Assembly (NCBI GenBank): GCA_023935145.1
Contig: CM043699.1
Coordinates: 126,265,536 to 126,329,535 of the forward strand
DNA length: 64,000 nucleotides
Source: Bretschneidera sinensis
Lineage: Eukaryota > Streptophyta > Magnoliopsida > Brassicales > Akaniaceae
Direction of reading: 5' to 3'
Below are positions 23,561 through 35,501 of this stretch, one piece after another (the stretch's first letter is position 1; the number at the start of each line of letters is the position of its first letter). Under the pieces are notes generated by a model, which worked only from the letters and a program-made list of their open reading frames with translations, was not told the DNA's origin and made no database searches. The position numbers were made by a program, and so were the translations under genes.

Positions 23561-24819
23561 GGGATGTTATTTTTAATAAATTGCTATTTCCCTACTTGGA
23601 GAATACTAACCCTGCAGGGGCTAGTGAGCAAACCAATTTGGTTCTTGTGGAGCATAACATCAAGGGAGATTCTGTTCAGGTAGAGCAGAGGAGGCAAGAG
23701 GGTTCGGACCAGGTAGAGCCCTTGGATGATTTCCAAGCTCAAGAAACTCAAGAAGAGGCTGAACAAGAAGAGAATGCTGTAGCAAGTCAGAAGGACTTTC
23801 AGCTCATAAGAGACCGAGAAAGAAAGCTGGTCGGACCACCTTCAAGATGTGGGTTTGTGGATGCTGTGGATGCAGCAGCTCCTTGGAAAGAAGGAGGGAT
23901 GGCTGAACCAGAAACTTACACGGATGCCATGGAGTGTAAGGATTCGTCAAAGTGGCAGCTGGCTATGGAGGAAGAAATGGATTCTTTGAGGAAGAACAAC
24001 TTCTGGGAATTGGTAAAAATTCCAGGAAATCAGAAAGTTATGGAATGTAAGTGCACTTACAAGATCAAAGAAGGGTGCCCTCCAAGAGATGAAGTCCAGA
24101 ACAAGGCTAGGCTGGTGGCAAATGGGTTCAGAAGGAAAGAAGACATAGATTTCACAATAACTTTCTCACCTGGACACAAGGTGGAGAAGATGGTGAGTAT
24201 CTTCATCTATATCATTAATGGGCTGTTGGTTTCGAACAGCAGGGAGAGGATGGAAAGGTTTACATCTCAACTTAGTGAGGAGTTCGAGAGAAAGGATCTC
24301 AGTCTTGCACAAAAGATCCTTGGGATGAGAATCAACCAAGAAAAGGAGAGAAGCAGGTTGAGGGTTTCTTGGGCAATGGCTGTTCTCAGCAAAATTGTGA
24401 GTAATCCTGGAAAAGAGCATTGGCTTAGGATGAAGTGGTTGCTGAGGAACAATGAGGCTCAGTGGCAGCCAATGGTAGCACTCATAACAACCGGGGCAGA
24501 ATGCATAGCAGCTATGGAAGCCATAAAGGAGGCAGTGGGGTGCAAAGGGTTGTTGGACGAGTGGGAGGTCTTAAAAGTTCAAGTTGTGGTGTTTTTGGAT
24601 AGCCAAAGTGTGGGGCACTTGTGGAGGAATCCGGTGTTCCATGAGGGGACAAAGTATATGGATGTTCGGTATCATTACATTCCGAAAAATGATATGAAAG
24701 GATGCATTCATGTTGACAAGAAGACCATGGAAGAAAATTTTGCTGACTTGGGTACTAAAGTTCTACCTCTAAGTAAGTTCAATCATTACCTTGAATTACT
24801 TAGGATTGGAGTTGGTTAA
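23561..24819 (+). pseudogene. TE-3 RT/RNase H with the RT core deleted in frame
   Basis: The ORF starting at 23083 stays open to 24819. After the acidic linker come AMEEEMDSLRKNNFWELV and NKARLVANGFRRKEDIDF. Then FSPGHKVEKM jumps straight to IFIYIINGLLVSNSRERMER, so the segment normally running to and through YVDDM is missing. Downstream, LAQKILGMRI, a changed RNase H region (GAECIAAMEAIKEAVGCKGL) and FLDSQSVGHLWRNPVFHEGT with DVRYHYI are recognisable. There is no RT active site. Confidence 0.9.
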
Positions 24820-24902
24820 TTGGTGACTCAAGATGAGTTTGGATCCCAAAGCTTTCTGCACAATGGTTCAGGTTTTTTGAACACTTAGACAAAGGTAGAG
24901 AT

Positions 24903-25932
24903 TGTTGTTATTTGTTTAAGGTTCAAACATGTCCAAACATGGTCTAAGTTTGGTTAAACTCCGAACTAAATGTGGAGTATCAAAGTTCAGCAAGTCTAAT
25001 GGCTGCACACATGTGTGTGCATCAATTTGGAGCAAGGGAAGGCCATGCGCACTAGTGTGCGCACTTCTGCACACAATCAGGGAAGTGTGCGCACAGCAGC
25101 AGCCTCATCAGCACCATGGCGCCCAAAACCAGCACCATGGCGTCCAGAATGATGTGTTGAAGGACTGCATTAGTGCCATGGCACCCAGCACCAGCACCAT
25201 GGTTTCCAGAATGGTGTGCTGAAGGATTGGATCAGTGCCATGGCGCCCAAAACCAGCACCATGGCGCCCCCTGTTGAGCGCCTAGGCACCAGGCAAAGGG
25301 CTGCACACATGGACAACCTGTTTTAAGAACCTTTTAAGTGTGTGAGTGCAAGGATAAAATGCACAGCTTCACTTGGAGATGATTAAGGGGTAAGATCTAA
25401 GGGAGAACAAGATCAAAGGGTCAACAATGAATCTCAAGAATGTCTAAGAATTAAGAGGCTATAAAAGGGGTTCTAAAGGCCTCATTTCTACAATAATATA
25501 CAACACACATACAAGAGAGATTTGTGACATTGTGAGATCATTGTAAAAAATTAGAGAGAATTGTGTAAGAGTGACAAACACAAGAGGGACTCTTTGTAGT
25601 AAGGCTGGGTGTATAAGATAGAGAAGTCTAGAATAGTGAGAGGACATTGTTAGTTCTCATCTTCTTCCTTCTCTTCTTGTTTCTTCAAGAACTTGGATTC
25701 TTGAAGGGGATTGCTGTAACTTTGTAAGAACCATTGAGATAGTGCAGAGAGTTCGGAGGAACTCACGGGGATGTAGGCACATTGCCGAACCTCGACAACA
25801 AATTGCTTGTCTTCTTTCTTTCTTTGATTTTTTGTTCTTGTGTTTGATTGTTGTTTTCTTTCTACAAGTCATTCAAGACTTGGGTGTTTGGAAGATCACC
25901 ACTTGGGCATCTTGTCAAGGTGATTTCCAACA
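24903..25932 (+). repeat. TE-3 3' LTR
   Basis: TGTTGTTATTTG ... CAACA, parallel to the 5' LTR over its whole length with scattered substitutions and a few indels. The purine-rich GACAAAGGTAGAGAT just before it may be the polypurine tract. TATA box CTATAAAAGG lies near 25460. The GC-rich CACCATGGCGCC block is at about 25045-25300. Confidence 0.93.
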
Positions 25933-27291
25933 CGCACAAGTCATTTGCAATATAGCGTTGTGCAAGTGCGAGGTCGAATCCACAGGGAATTGCATTGTGA
26001 AAATATAAATTTATCTAAACTAATCTTATCTTAACCTAGTTTCGAGTTTTGTATTATATGTTGCCAAATAAATAAAAGCTAAACTAAATTGATTTTAAAA
26101 ACTAATAAAAAGACTAAGGTTTCTAAATCCACCCCGCCAAAGTTAAGCATATATCTCAATGTTCTCAAGATAGCCTATCAAAAAATTCCATGAATCCAAC
26201 TTAAAACAAAAAAACAACAAATATCCCAATTAAACCAAAAGCATCCAATGTATCCGATGTATCCGCTTTTAACAAATCACAAAGGAAATCCAATTTAATC
26301 AAAAACAATTTGATGTATCCATCAGATGAAACACAAGAAATATCCAACAGAACAATTTAAACACAATCAATCATAAGATTCCACTCAAACAATTGACAGA
26401 ACATTTATACTAAAAACATCAGAATTGTATAAACAAAACTGAAACTAATATGCTAAACAACGGCAGGGCTTCATCTTCAACCTTAGTTGAAGATTCTAGC
26501 CACTCATAGTTATGAAACTACAATTCATAATAAAAGTGCTAAACATTTAACTAAAAAGAAATAAATTACTTTACATGGGAGAAATTCCACTCGCTGTTGG
26601 GCGGCACTTCCCCTCGTGGTTGCAAAGCCTTTGGAGATCCACCAGAATGTTATTAGAAGTCCTCCAAATTGCAGCAAAATGGCACTTGGATTGCACACTA
26701 AAGATGAAGTGAAGAGGGGCTTATATAGGGAAACATCATAAGTGCAATATGTTTCCAATTCGGTGTGGGATACTGCAGATTCCAGCTTTTGCTCTTTGAC
26801 CTTTGTCTACTAAAACTGCCATAACTTTCTCTAGAAAAATCATTTTATTGATCTGTAAAATTCTCTAGAAAATAGACATCTGGATCTTTCGAAGAATATA
26901 TGGCTCATCTCCTAGTTCTTCCTGAATCAATACAGTTAAATCCTCAAAAATGGATAATTTGTCACGCTGAAATCATGCACAGCCTGACCTTTGTCTACTA
27001 AAACTGCCATAAATTTCTCTAGAAAAATCATTTTATTGATCCGTAAATTCCTCAGAAAATAGACATCCGGATCTTTCCAAGCATATATGGCTCATTTCCT
27101 GGTTCTTCCTGAATCAATACATTTTAATCCTCCAAAATGGTTGATCTGTACGAGCAATTCTGGCAATTTAGTGAAATTCCTTTCCAAGCTTGTAAACCTG
27201 TAAAACAACGAAAAACAACTCAAAGTAACAAATTTATAAGCTAACAAATGTAAATTAAGTGGCTAAAATATGAAATATTTGGCACTCATCA
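25933..27291 (-). repeat. TE-2 3' LTR (major part)
   Basis: It aligns with 30440-31785. The remaining outer 32 bp are at 20156-20187, beyond TE-3. Minus-strand TATA is CTATATAAG near 26726. Two tandem copies of a 188-bp module begin at 26798 and 26986 (both with GACCTTTGTCTACTAAAAC). Confidence 0.92.
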
Positions 27292-28637
27292 AATACCCCC
27301 AAACTTACATTTTGCTAGTCCCTTAGCAAACAAAATAAAAAACTAAATGAAAAACAAAGAACATCAAGATAAGTTCATCACTCATGGTATCCAAAAATTT
27401 AAGGAGCACTCAAAACCATGATATTCATTCATGAGCAAGCTTAAAAAAATATAACTCATCTTCATAATGAATAAGAATTTTAAAACTTAATTACTTACAA
27501 GAGGCATGCTAAGACATCATAAGCTCGAATCAATGTAAAGTGAATTAGCATATACTTATGAGGTTTCCACATAAGTTCAATGTACAATGTTTCCACATCT
27601 CAAGATTCACATAATTTCTCATCAGAATGAACAACAATGACATTGTTTTATTTCATATTTTTTTTTTATTTTTTATATAAGGCTCTGCTATGTTTAGTTC
27701 CCTTAAGCTTTCTAATTAACCCATGTAACGAGTGTTGAGTCAATGACTCCCAAACCAGATGGTTTTAGGGCATTAGGTGTAAAGACACCCCTAAGGACTT
27801 ACTAACTCGAGTAAAAAAGGCTACGAAACTAAACTGGCCTTAATGCTACCAAGCAAAATTTTCACCTTTTGACGTGAACACTCCTTGCTTACTGAGGCAA
27901 GAGGTCCAATTACTCAATGAAAATTTTTGCAATGATCATTATGAACAAAATTTTCACCTTTTGACGTGAACACTCACTGCTTACTGAGGCAAGAGGACCA
28001 GTTACTCAATGGAAAGTTTATTGATGATGATCATTTTTTTTTATGCCCAAGTGTTAATCCCACAAGTCGTCCCGTTTTAGTTAAGATAAGAAACATACAC
28101 ATTAACATCACATGTCATACCTCACACAAATATGTGCTAATGTGCACGTGTTAAATTGGCTCAAACATGTGAATTCTCAAATGCCTAAAGTAAGTAACTA
28201 AAGTTTAAATTCTATCATCAGATCATGTGTTCAAAGTTTTAAACTCACCAATAAAATCACATCACAATTTTTCAGATAAACCAAAATTTTCAAACGAACA
28301 TGAACATGCATTTATCTTCATGAAGAAAAAAAAAACAACAATAAATTAGGACAAAGTGTGTGTAACATGTCTCCCATACCCCCAAACTTAAATGACACAT
28401 TGACCCCAAGGTGTGACTAATATGGAAAGAGCTGACCTGGGATATGGAGAACTATCTGGACTAGTATGGCTTGTAGCACACTCCCAAACTTGAACTGAAG
28501 CACGCATTGTCGCTGAAAAATAAATACTGGAAACAAACATTAATCATAAATGTGTAAAATAATAAATAAACAGAAAGGATTAGCTGTGGGGTGCCTCCCA
28601 TGAGCGCTAAGTTTAACGTTTTCAGCCAGACCCAACA
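27292..28637 (-). other. TE-2 non-coding region between pol remnant and 3' LTR
   Basis: It starts at the PPT (reverse complement of ACCCCCAAACTTA) and holds no long ORF. About 27690-27840 is the potential-hairpin stretch shared with TE-6 and TE-12. About 27855-28035 has two 92-bp units around GACGTGAACACTC...TTACTGAGGCAAGAGG. At 28590-28625 the phrase CCCATGAGCGCTAAGTTTAA is shared with the other Athila-like elements here. Confidence 0.8.
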
Positions 28638-30209
28638 TTAGTAATCGTACCTAACTAAACACTCCACCATCTGATCAATAAATGGGAGTGAAAAATGATC
28701 CTTCAGTGTGGTAGCATTCAACTTATGGTAGTCTAGACACATTCTCCATCTTGACTGCACTCGAGTTGGAACCAACTCGTCGTCTTTATTTATTACTACC
28801 GTCAATTTAGCCTGTTTTGGCACGACATGAATCAAGCTCACCCACTCGCTATCAAAGATTGGATAAAGGATCAGATCTTTTTGTATAGCTGGGTTGAGCC
28901 CTCTTTGTGGCTCATTCGATGGCTTGGCATTCTCCTCAAAATTTAACTTGTGCATCACCATCGAGGGGCTTATCCCCTTGATATCCTCAATAGTCCAGCC
29001 GATAGCTTCATTGTGCTATCTTAAAACGTCCAATAATTTATCCTCTTAAGCATCAACCAAATCTGAAGCTGTATTCACAGGCAAAGAATCTATCGGACCT
29101 AGGAACTTATGCTTAAGATTTTCAGGTAAAGGCTTAAGTTCCTTCTTAGGGGGTTTAGGTGTTGTGGTTTCCTCCGTCTCACTGATCTTTTGAGGAACAG
29201 ACTCCAAAGTAGCATTTGCTTGCTCAAACAACTTATCCAAATCCAAATCCTCTTCAAACTAAGCACAGCATGCCTCCAGGGGGTCCTCAATGCGTGATTA
29301 ATCCATAGTCTCCTCCGTCTCATTGCTCTTCTAAGGAGCATACTCCAAAATGGTTTTCACTTGCTCAAGTGATTTATCTAAATCCAAATCCTCTCCAAAC
29401 TGAGCAAAGCATGCCTCCAAAATGTCCTCAGACTTCTCTCCTTTCTTGGGCGCTTGTAATCTCTCAGGGTAAGGCACTTTAGGTAAAAACGACCTAGGGA
29501 GATCCTTAATGATAGGTGTGGCTGTAGATGGCTCAGTATCTCTCTTTTCTTTGTTGCCACTTTCTTGCCCTTGTATAGGAGTTGATAAATTTCCCACCGC
29601 AAATTGTTCCTTTGGGTGAGGATCAGGTTGACTGGGGAACTTTCTGTTCTCTCCTTCACCCAAGTGACTTGTGATTTGACTCATTTGACTCTCTAGTTTG
29701 GCAATCACTTGGGTGTTTACTATTGTTGCACTCAGAAAATCATTGAGAGCATTCTCCAATGACTGTGAAACCGACGTTGGCGCTTGAATGGCAGCTTGGT
29801 AAGCGGGTGATGGTGCTGGATAGGCTGAGTGACCATAACTTGGAATTGGTGGAGGAAATTCGGGAGGGTATTGATTGTGAGCATGATAAGGGGCTCCTCC
29901 CTGATTTATCAGTTGGTTCTGCTCCCATGAAAAATTAGAGTGGTTCCGCCACCCTGGATTGTATGTTTTGGAGTAAGATCCATTTGATTGCCAACAACAG
30001 TCATTGAAAGCATTTGTTTGTTCCATGGGATACTCGGCAAAAGCCGGCGTAGATGGACAATTCTGTGCTAAATACATAGGACTAGCACAGATGGAACAAC
30101 TATCAACATTGAATGTATTGGTTGTATTGATGGACTGGCCGGTCATCTTCATGAAATCCTTGAGGGCGTCCTCTAAAGACTGTGAAACCGGCGCTGGATT
30201 CATCCACAT
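28638..30209 (-). pseudogene. TE-2 gag C-terminal part fused to N-terminal RT, protease lost
   Basis: Read on the minus strand from 30209: zinc knuckle CSICASPMYLAQNC, YNPGWRNHSNFSW, then the proline/glutamine-rich part to QAPKKGEKSEDILE. The next residues ACFAQFGEDLDLDKSLE belong after the protease, so the protease is deleted. A tandem duplication of about 140 bp (copies near 29250-29390 and 29390-29530) repeats that acidic segment. The reading continues with stops through LKPLPENLKHKFLG, SMVMHKLNFEENAKP and WRMCLDYHKLNATTL, and ends at PFIDQMVECL. The gag N-terminal half is also missing. Confidence 0.88.
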
Positions 30210-30251
30210 TTTTTTATATTTTATATTTTATTTTATTTTTGGAAAAATGCA

Positions 30252-30335
30252 AATAAACTAAATTAAAATTAAAATTAAAATTAAAATTAGATTTAAAATT
30301 AAAAGTAAAATTAAAATTAAAATTAAAACAAAAAT
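30252..30335. repeat. (TTAAAA)n-like low-complexity repeat in TE-2 leader
   Basis: Consecutive TTAAAATTAAAATTAAAAT units between the LTR end and the gag remnant. Confidence 0.9.
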
Positions 30336-30407
30336 AAAACAAAAATGTTAACTAAACTAGTAGAAAAATAAAATTAATTTAGACAAAAATTTCACAAACA
30401 AAACAAT

Positions 30408-31785
30408 TGTTGTGAGTTTTAAATTACTCGCAAGCGCACGACTCGTTTGCAATATAGCGTTGTGCAAGTGCGAGGTCGAATCCACAGGGAATTGCGTTGT
30501 AAAAATATAAATTTATCTAAACTAATCTTATCTTAACCTAGTTCCAAGTTTTGTATTATATGTTGCAAAATAAATAAAAGCTAAACTAAATTGATTTTAA
30601 AAACTAATAAAAAGACTAAAGTTTCTGAATCCACCCCGCCAAAGTTAAGTATATATCTCAATGTTCTAAAGATAGCCTATCAAAAAATTCTATGAATCCA
30701 ACTTAAAACAAAAAAACAACAAATATCCCAATTAAACCAAAAGCATCCAATGTACCCGCTTTTAACAAATCACAAAGGAAATCCAATTTAATCAAAAACA
30801 ATTTGATGTATCCATCAGATGAAAAACAAGGAATATCCAACACAATAATTTAAACACAATCAATCATAAGATTCTACTCAAATAATTGACAGAACATTTA
30901 TACTAAAAACATCAGAATTGTATAAACAAAATTGAAACTAATATGCCAAACAATGGCAGGGCTTCATCTTCAACCTTAGTTGAAGATTTTAACCACTCAT
31001 AGTTATGAAACTACAGTCCATAATAAAAGTGCTAAACATTTAACTAAAAAGAAATAAATTACTTTACATGGGAGAAATTCCACTCGCTGTTGGGCGGCAC
31101 TTCCCCTTGTGGTTGCAAAGCCTTTGGAGATCCATCAGAATGCTAGTAGAAGTCCTCCAAATTGCACCAAAATGGCACTTGGATTGCACACTAAAGATGA
31201 AGTGAAGAGGGGCTTATATAGGGAAACATCACAAGTGCAATGTGTTTCCAATCCGATGTGGGATACCGCAGATTCCAGCTTTTGCTCTTTGACCTTTGTC
31301 TACTAAAACTGCCATAACTTTCTCTAGAAAAATCATTTTATTGATCTGTAAAATTTCTCAGAAAATAGACATCTGGATCTTTCCAAGAATATATGGCTCA
31401 TCTCTTGGTTCTTTCTGAATCAATACAGTTAAATCCTCAAAAATGGCTGATCTATCACGCTGAAATCATGCACAGCCTGACCTTTGTCTACTAAAACTAC
31501 CATAACTTTCTCTAGAAAAATAATTTTATTGATCCATAAAATTCCCTAGAAAATAGACATCCGAATCTTTCCAAGCATATATAGTTCATCTCCTGATTCT
31601 TCCTGAATCAAAACAGTTTAATTCTCCAAAATGGTTGATCTGTACGAGAAATTCTGGCAATTTAGTGAAATTCCTTTCCAAGCTTGTAAACCTGTAAAAC
31701 AACGAAAAACAACTCAAAGTAATAAATTTCTAAGCTAACAAATGTAAATTAAGTGGCCAAAATATGCAATATTTAGCACTCATCA
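30408..31785 (-). repeat. TE-2 5' LTR
   Basis: On the plus strand it runs TGTTGTGAG ... CACTCATCA, 1378 bp. Minus-strand TATA is near 31218 (CTATATAAGCC in reverse). The 188-bp module is present twice (from 31291 and 31479). Followed by TSD CCAAC at 31786. Confidence 0.93.
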
Positions 31786-32245
31786 CCAACAAAGATAAGG
31801 CATCTCTCGTCATCCTATTTTGGGCTTCAACAGATTGGCACAGTTTGTGGAGAACGACAAATTTATCCCATGATGCCACTTAAAATCCCCTGAACAGTCT
31901 CACCTTATAGTTCCTAACGTTGTAACCCATTTTATCCTACAATTCCTAATACTGTAGCCTTGAGATGCTTCATTCAGCACTACTGAAGCCGAGATGGACA
32001 CCATGGCACCTCTGAAGCGGCATACGAATGAGCACAACCCTCACAAAGCCTTAGAAAATCGACAAAATCCTGAGGTTCATCGATCTCATCTAGCCCCTAA
32101 ATTATGCAGATGGAATAAGATCTAGCTTTGACCAAACCTATCTAGGTTCACCACCCAAGAGCCAATGTACCAGCTATCCTTGAAGATCGAGAAGAAATAG
32201 TTATCTCGATCTGAAGATCAACACATGCCTCAAATGGGGAGTTTG

Positions 32246-34376
32246 GGTCATGGCCTCGACTGGAGCACAAGCCCAAGAATGCAGCAACGACTACGCACTT
32301 ACAGAGTTTCTCCTACAAGTAAGCAAAGCCTCCATTAATCAATCAATACAAGTAGCTTAAAGGGTAATCAGAGTGCGCTACAAACATCAATATGCCGAAG
32401 CTTTACGTCAAAATCTTTTACAATAATACATCACTTTAAAACTCTGTTACTGATCAATTCACATGCTAAAACAATCCACTCTTTCTCACTCTAATTACAA
32501 ATAACACAATAAACTCAGCTATTTACCATTATACAAGTCTAAATCCACTACGCGAGCGCCTTAAAAGAAAAATCTCTTAATGATCTAAAAAGATAGGCTA
32601 TTTAAAGAATGGGTCATCCAAACAACTAGTCTCAGTAGGAATCTACGTGGATATGTGCAAGTGTACAAGTTATACATGCATGTATGAATGAGATTTGAAT
32701 GTAGTAATCTTCATGTATGCATCATATCAAGAACACATAGTACACTAACAGGTTGAGTAAATACGAGTAATCCATCGTCCCATACTCTTGGTTACAACCA
32801 ACTACTCTAAGCAATCATATGCAATGCATTACTAACTAAACTTGAAAGGATACTCTTTATACCAATCAATTCCATCCCATCTCACTTTGGTCCAAACCTA
32901 TCCTTCAAGGCTTAAGTTGATCAAACAAAGATCTCAATTGATATAGTAGAGACCTTGTGAGCACTCCAATAGCGTTCAATCAATTAACGTAAGGACGAAG
33001 TCAAGTATCCCACCCAAACAATGTTCAATTGTTCGCTAACATTCAATAGTGTAACGTCGTCCACGATACACACCTAAAAGGGAGGTTAACCTATTAGGAC
33101 GTGTCCCAACATGCATCCCTTAAACAACACTTCTTCATTCAGTGCCGATAACTCCACTTTACTCACGCATGCACAAAAATCTGCACATGCACATTCATCG
33201 ATAATAATACTAGCTAAATGAATTTGCCATGCTTAAACATAATTAACTAAAATATCATTATCTCACTCATTACATAACATTTCTAAGTGATTTAAAATAG
33301 TTTGAAAACTAGATTCTAGATCTTCAACATAGACTCAGAATTATCTAATTTGGTTTTAAAATGACCAAGATACATTAGCTTCAAGTTGAACTATGGGATT
33401 TATCTAGATTAAGATTTCCATAACGCAACAGTAATAAGTCTAGTGATAAACTAACTTCTAGACATCTAATTAAACTAAATTTTGGACTTAAATCTCTAGA
33501 CATGTATAACTATAGTATACTAAAATATTAAGTTTATTTTGTAATGGAAGCACAATATAAAACCTATAACAAAACCTATATTTATTCGATCCAAGTTTGA
33601 ACTATGTGATTTCAAACTATAATAAGGCATGATTACAAGTATTCTTTGCAAGAATTCAACATATAATTCATTCATTAAAGCATAAAGAATATAAAGAAAT
33701 ATGATGCATGGTAGAAACCTTACCTTAACATAAAATTTCAAAATATCTTGAAAAGGAACTGGTAAAAGTGTTAAACACCAAGAACCTTGCAATAATTGTG
33801 AAAGAATTTCAAACAGAATTTTACAGAATTTTCCATGAATTTTTCACTAAAAATATTCAAGACTTAGACCTTCCCATATTCTTCCCCTCTCTCATTTGTC
33901 TCCTTTTGTTTTCTTTCCATGTTGGTTTATTTCTTGACTTATTTAAAGAGACAACTTCAATCTAACTATGGGACCCACTTAAGTAGCAATCCAACAATCT
34001 AGGAATCCTTGTCATGCATGACACTTGTTAAGCAATCCATAAACTAGCCACTAATGGGCCAAGCCCATCGGGCCCAAAATCACTTAAGCCCAATTCAAAG
34101 GCCCAAACACAAAACTCAATCTTCCTGATTCCAAACTACAATTCTAATTAGAAATTCATAATCTACACAAAATTCTAGGCTTACAGGTCATTTTTCACAT
34201 TAAACCATGGTTATTTGCCTATTCAAATTTATCGCCAAATATAAACTAGTCATTTTTCGATCTTTATGGGTAGTAATTGAAAGAAACCCTTAACACTGCT
34301 TATGCAAACAACTCTCGTATATATATATATATTTTATTATATCCTCATATGTGTATGAAAGTTCTTGGTTCTCACA
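32246..34376 (-). repeat. TE-5 LTR copy 1
   Basis: About 2.1 kb, no coding. Ends GGTTCTCACA at 34376. A (TA)n run lies at about 34318-34332. Around 33940 a minus-strand TTTAAATAAG could be the TATA box. Aligns with 40937-42996. Confidence 0.7.
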
Positions 34377-34689
34377 TCCTCGCCTCCCTTAAAGAATTTA
34401 GTCCCTAAATTCATACCTAACCACTATAAAAGGTGTGGATATTTATCTATCTTTTCATCCTCTAAGCTCTAATAGTATACTTGGCTACTTTTTAATTAAG
34501 GATGGAATGAAGTTTTGTAATTAAGTCTAGTTCCCAATGCCAATTGAACTTTAGGATAAAAACACATTAAATCTCGAGTCCTGTATAATCTAACTTTAGC
34601 CGTGAAATCATTAAATCCCTTAAATCAAAAGAGCTAGTTTAACTTCTTCTAATCACTCAAATAATTGATGGCAGAATTATTCAATCCTT

Positions 34690-35075
34690 TCAATAATCAA
34701 TCATCACCTATACCAACCGTCCCATATCAATAGGCATAGATAATATATCTAATGCAAAGGTGTAAGATTGGTTATACTCAATTGCCAAAGATTGGTTGTT
34801 TGCCCGGCCAGAATCCTTTCAACTGTTATAGGTTAGTCCTATACCCAAATAATGACCATTCATCTGAAACAGCTTCAACCACTTGTCTAGATAGATATTC
34901 AACTGTCAAAGGTTGGCCCTTTTCCAAATTGGAAGTCATTCAACTGTTAAAGTTTTTTCCTTTGCCCAGCTCGAATTCACTCAACTATTAAAGGTTCTTC
35001 CTTTACCCAGTCGGTGACCATTCATCTGTTAAGGGTTGGTCCTTTACCGAGATATTGACTACTTATCTAAATGAT
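34690..35075. repeat. Degenerate ~60-bp tandem repeat in TE-5 interior
   Basis: About six imperfect units built on CATTCAACTGTTAAAGGTT followed by CCTTTACCCAG. The corresponding interior after LTR copy 2 (43250-43330) lacks them, so the array expanded or was lost in one copy. Confidence 0.8.
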
Positions 35076-35398
35076 ATGAAGTTCTTGTTCAGATAGTGTG
35101 ACTCAATCTTCACCACTTTCTTAAGATTAATTCTTGATAAATCAAAAGAACTTGTTGAACTCAATCTAATAACTCAAACATTGATGCCACAAATATTCAA
35201 TCATTTCAATAATCAATTATCCTTCTCCTCTATTCTTTGGGCTCACTGTGGTAATCTATAAAGTAAAAAAAAGTCATACTCTAACTCGATCTCACCAATT
35301 CTATAAGATCAAACCATAACTCTAACACAACGGCCGAAGACCTTATCTTGGCTAATGAACTTAAGCTTTAATTCAAACTTAAGCCTGTGAAAACATAA

Positions 35399-35410
35399 GC
35401 TCTGATACCA
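35399..35410 (-). promoter_or_regulatory. TE-5 primer binding site, tRNA-Met type
   Basis: The reverse complement reads TGGTATCAGAGC and sits seven bases inside the LTR end at 35418. Confidence 0.85.
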
Positions 35411-35501
35411 TTTAAATTGTCACACCCCTGACCCAAGCAAGAGCTTAAGGAAGTCGCAACAATTACTCACCTATAGAGTTTTCCTTACAAGTGAGCAAAG
35501 C

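Larger units (their letters stand above)
20188..25932 (+). mobile_element. TE-3: Tnt1-like Ty1/Copia element, internally deleted
   Basis: LTRs are 20188-21221 and 24903-25932. Flanks CTCAC (20183-20187) and CGCAC (25933-25937) form a TSD with one substitution, taken from the TE-2 LTR sequence GCGCAC. PBS TGGTATCAGAGC follows the 5' LTR. Gag, protease, integrase and the RT/RNase H ends are in Copia order. A large part of RT with its catalytic box is missing. Several stops and frameshifts lie upstream, but the last 578 codons (23083-24819) are open. Autonomous movement is not possible. Confidence 0.93.
20156..31785 (-). mobile_element. TE-2: Athila-like non-autonomous element with TE-3 nested in its 3' LTR
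   Basis: TSD CCAAC at 20151-20155 and 31786-31790 brackets the element exactly. The 5' LTR is 30408-31785. The 3' LTR is 20156-20187 plus 25933-27291, split by the Copia element TE-3. The PPT lies next to 27292 (reverse complement of ACCCCCAAACTTA). The interior holds a gag remnant and the N-terminal part of RT only; protease, most of RT, RNase H and integrase are missing. The primer binding site is deleted: the LTR end joins directly to CAATTGTTTTGTTTGTGA, where TE-1 has the PBS between them. Confidence 0.92.
19476..32240 (+). mobile_element. TE-4: outer LTR element, interrupted by TE-2/TE-3 (tentative)
   Basis: The DNA split by TE-2 rejoins at CCAAC. The rejoined piece has a plausible LTR: it starts TGATGGG at 19476, has TATA box CTATATAAAAG at 19786, and ends TTCAACA at 31832. 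Three bases later comes TTGGCACAGTTTGTGGAGA, which resembles the TTGGCGCCGTCTGTGGGAA leader common in plant Ty3 elements. A short reading from ATGGCACCTCTGAAGCGG (about 32001) could be a gag start but meets a stop after some 31 codons. No further coding is seen before TE-5 begins near 32246. The family is not assigned with confidence. Confidence 0.45.

Noticed and set aside
23083..24819. 578-codon ORF as a domesticated host gene
   Set aside because: It lies between matched LTRs with a TSD and is plainly integrase-RT-RNase H with deletions.
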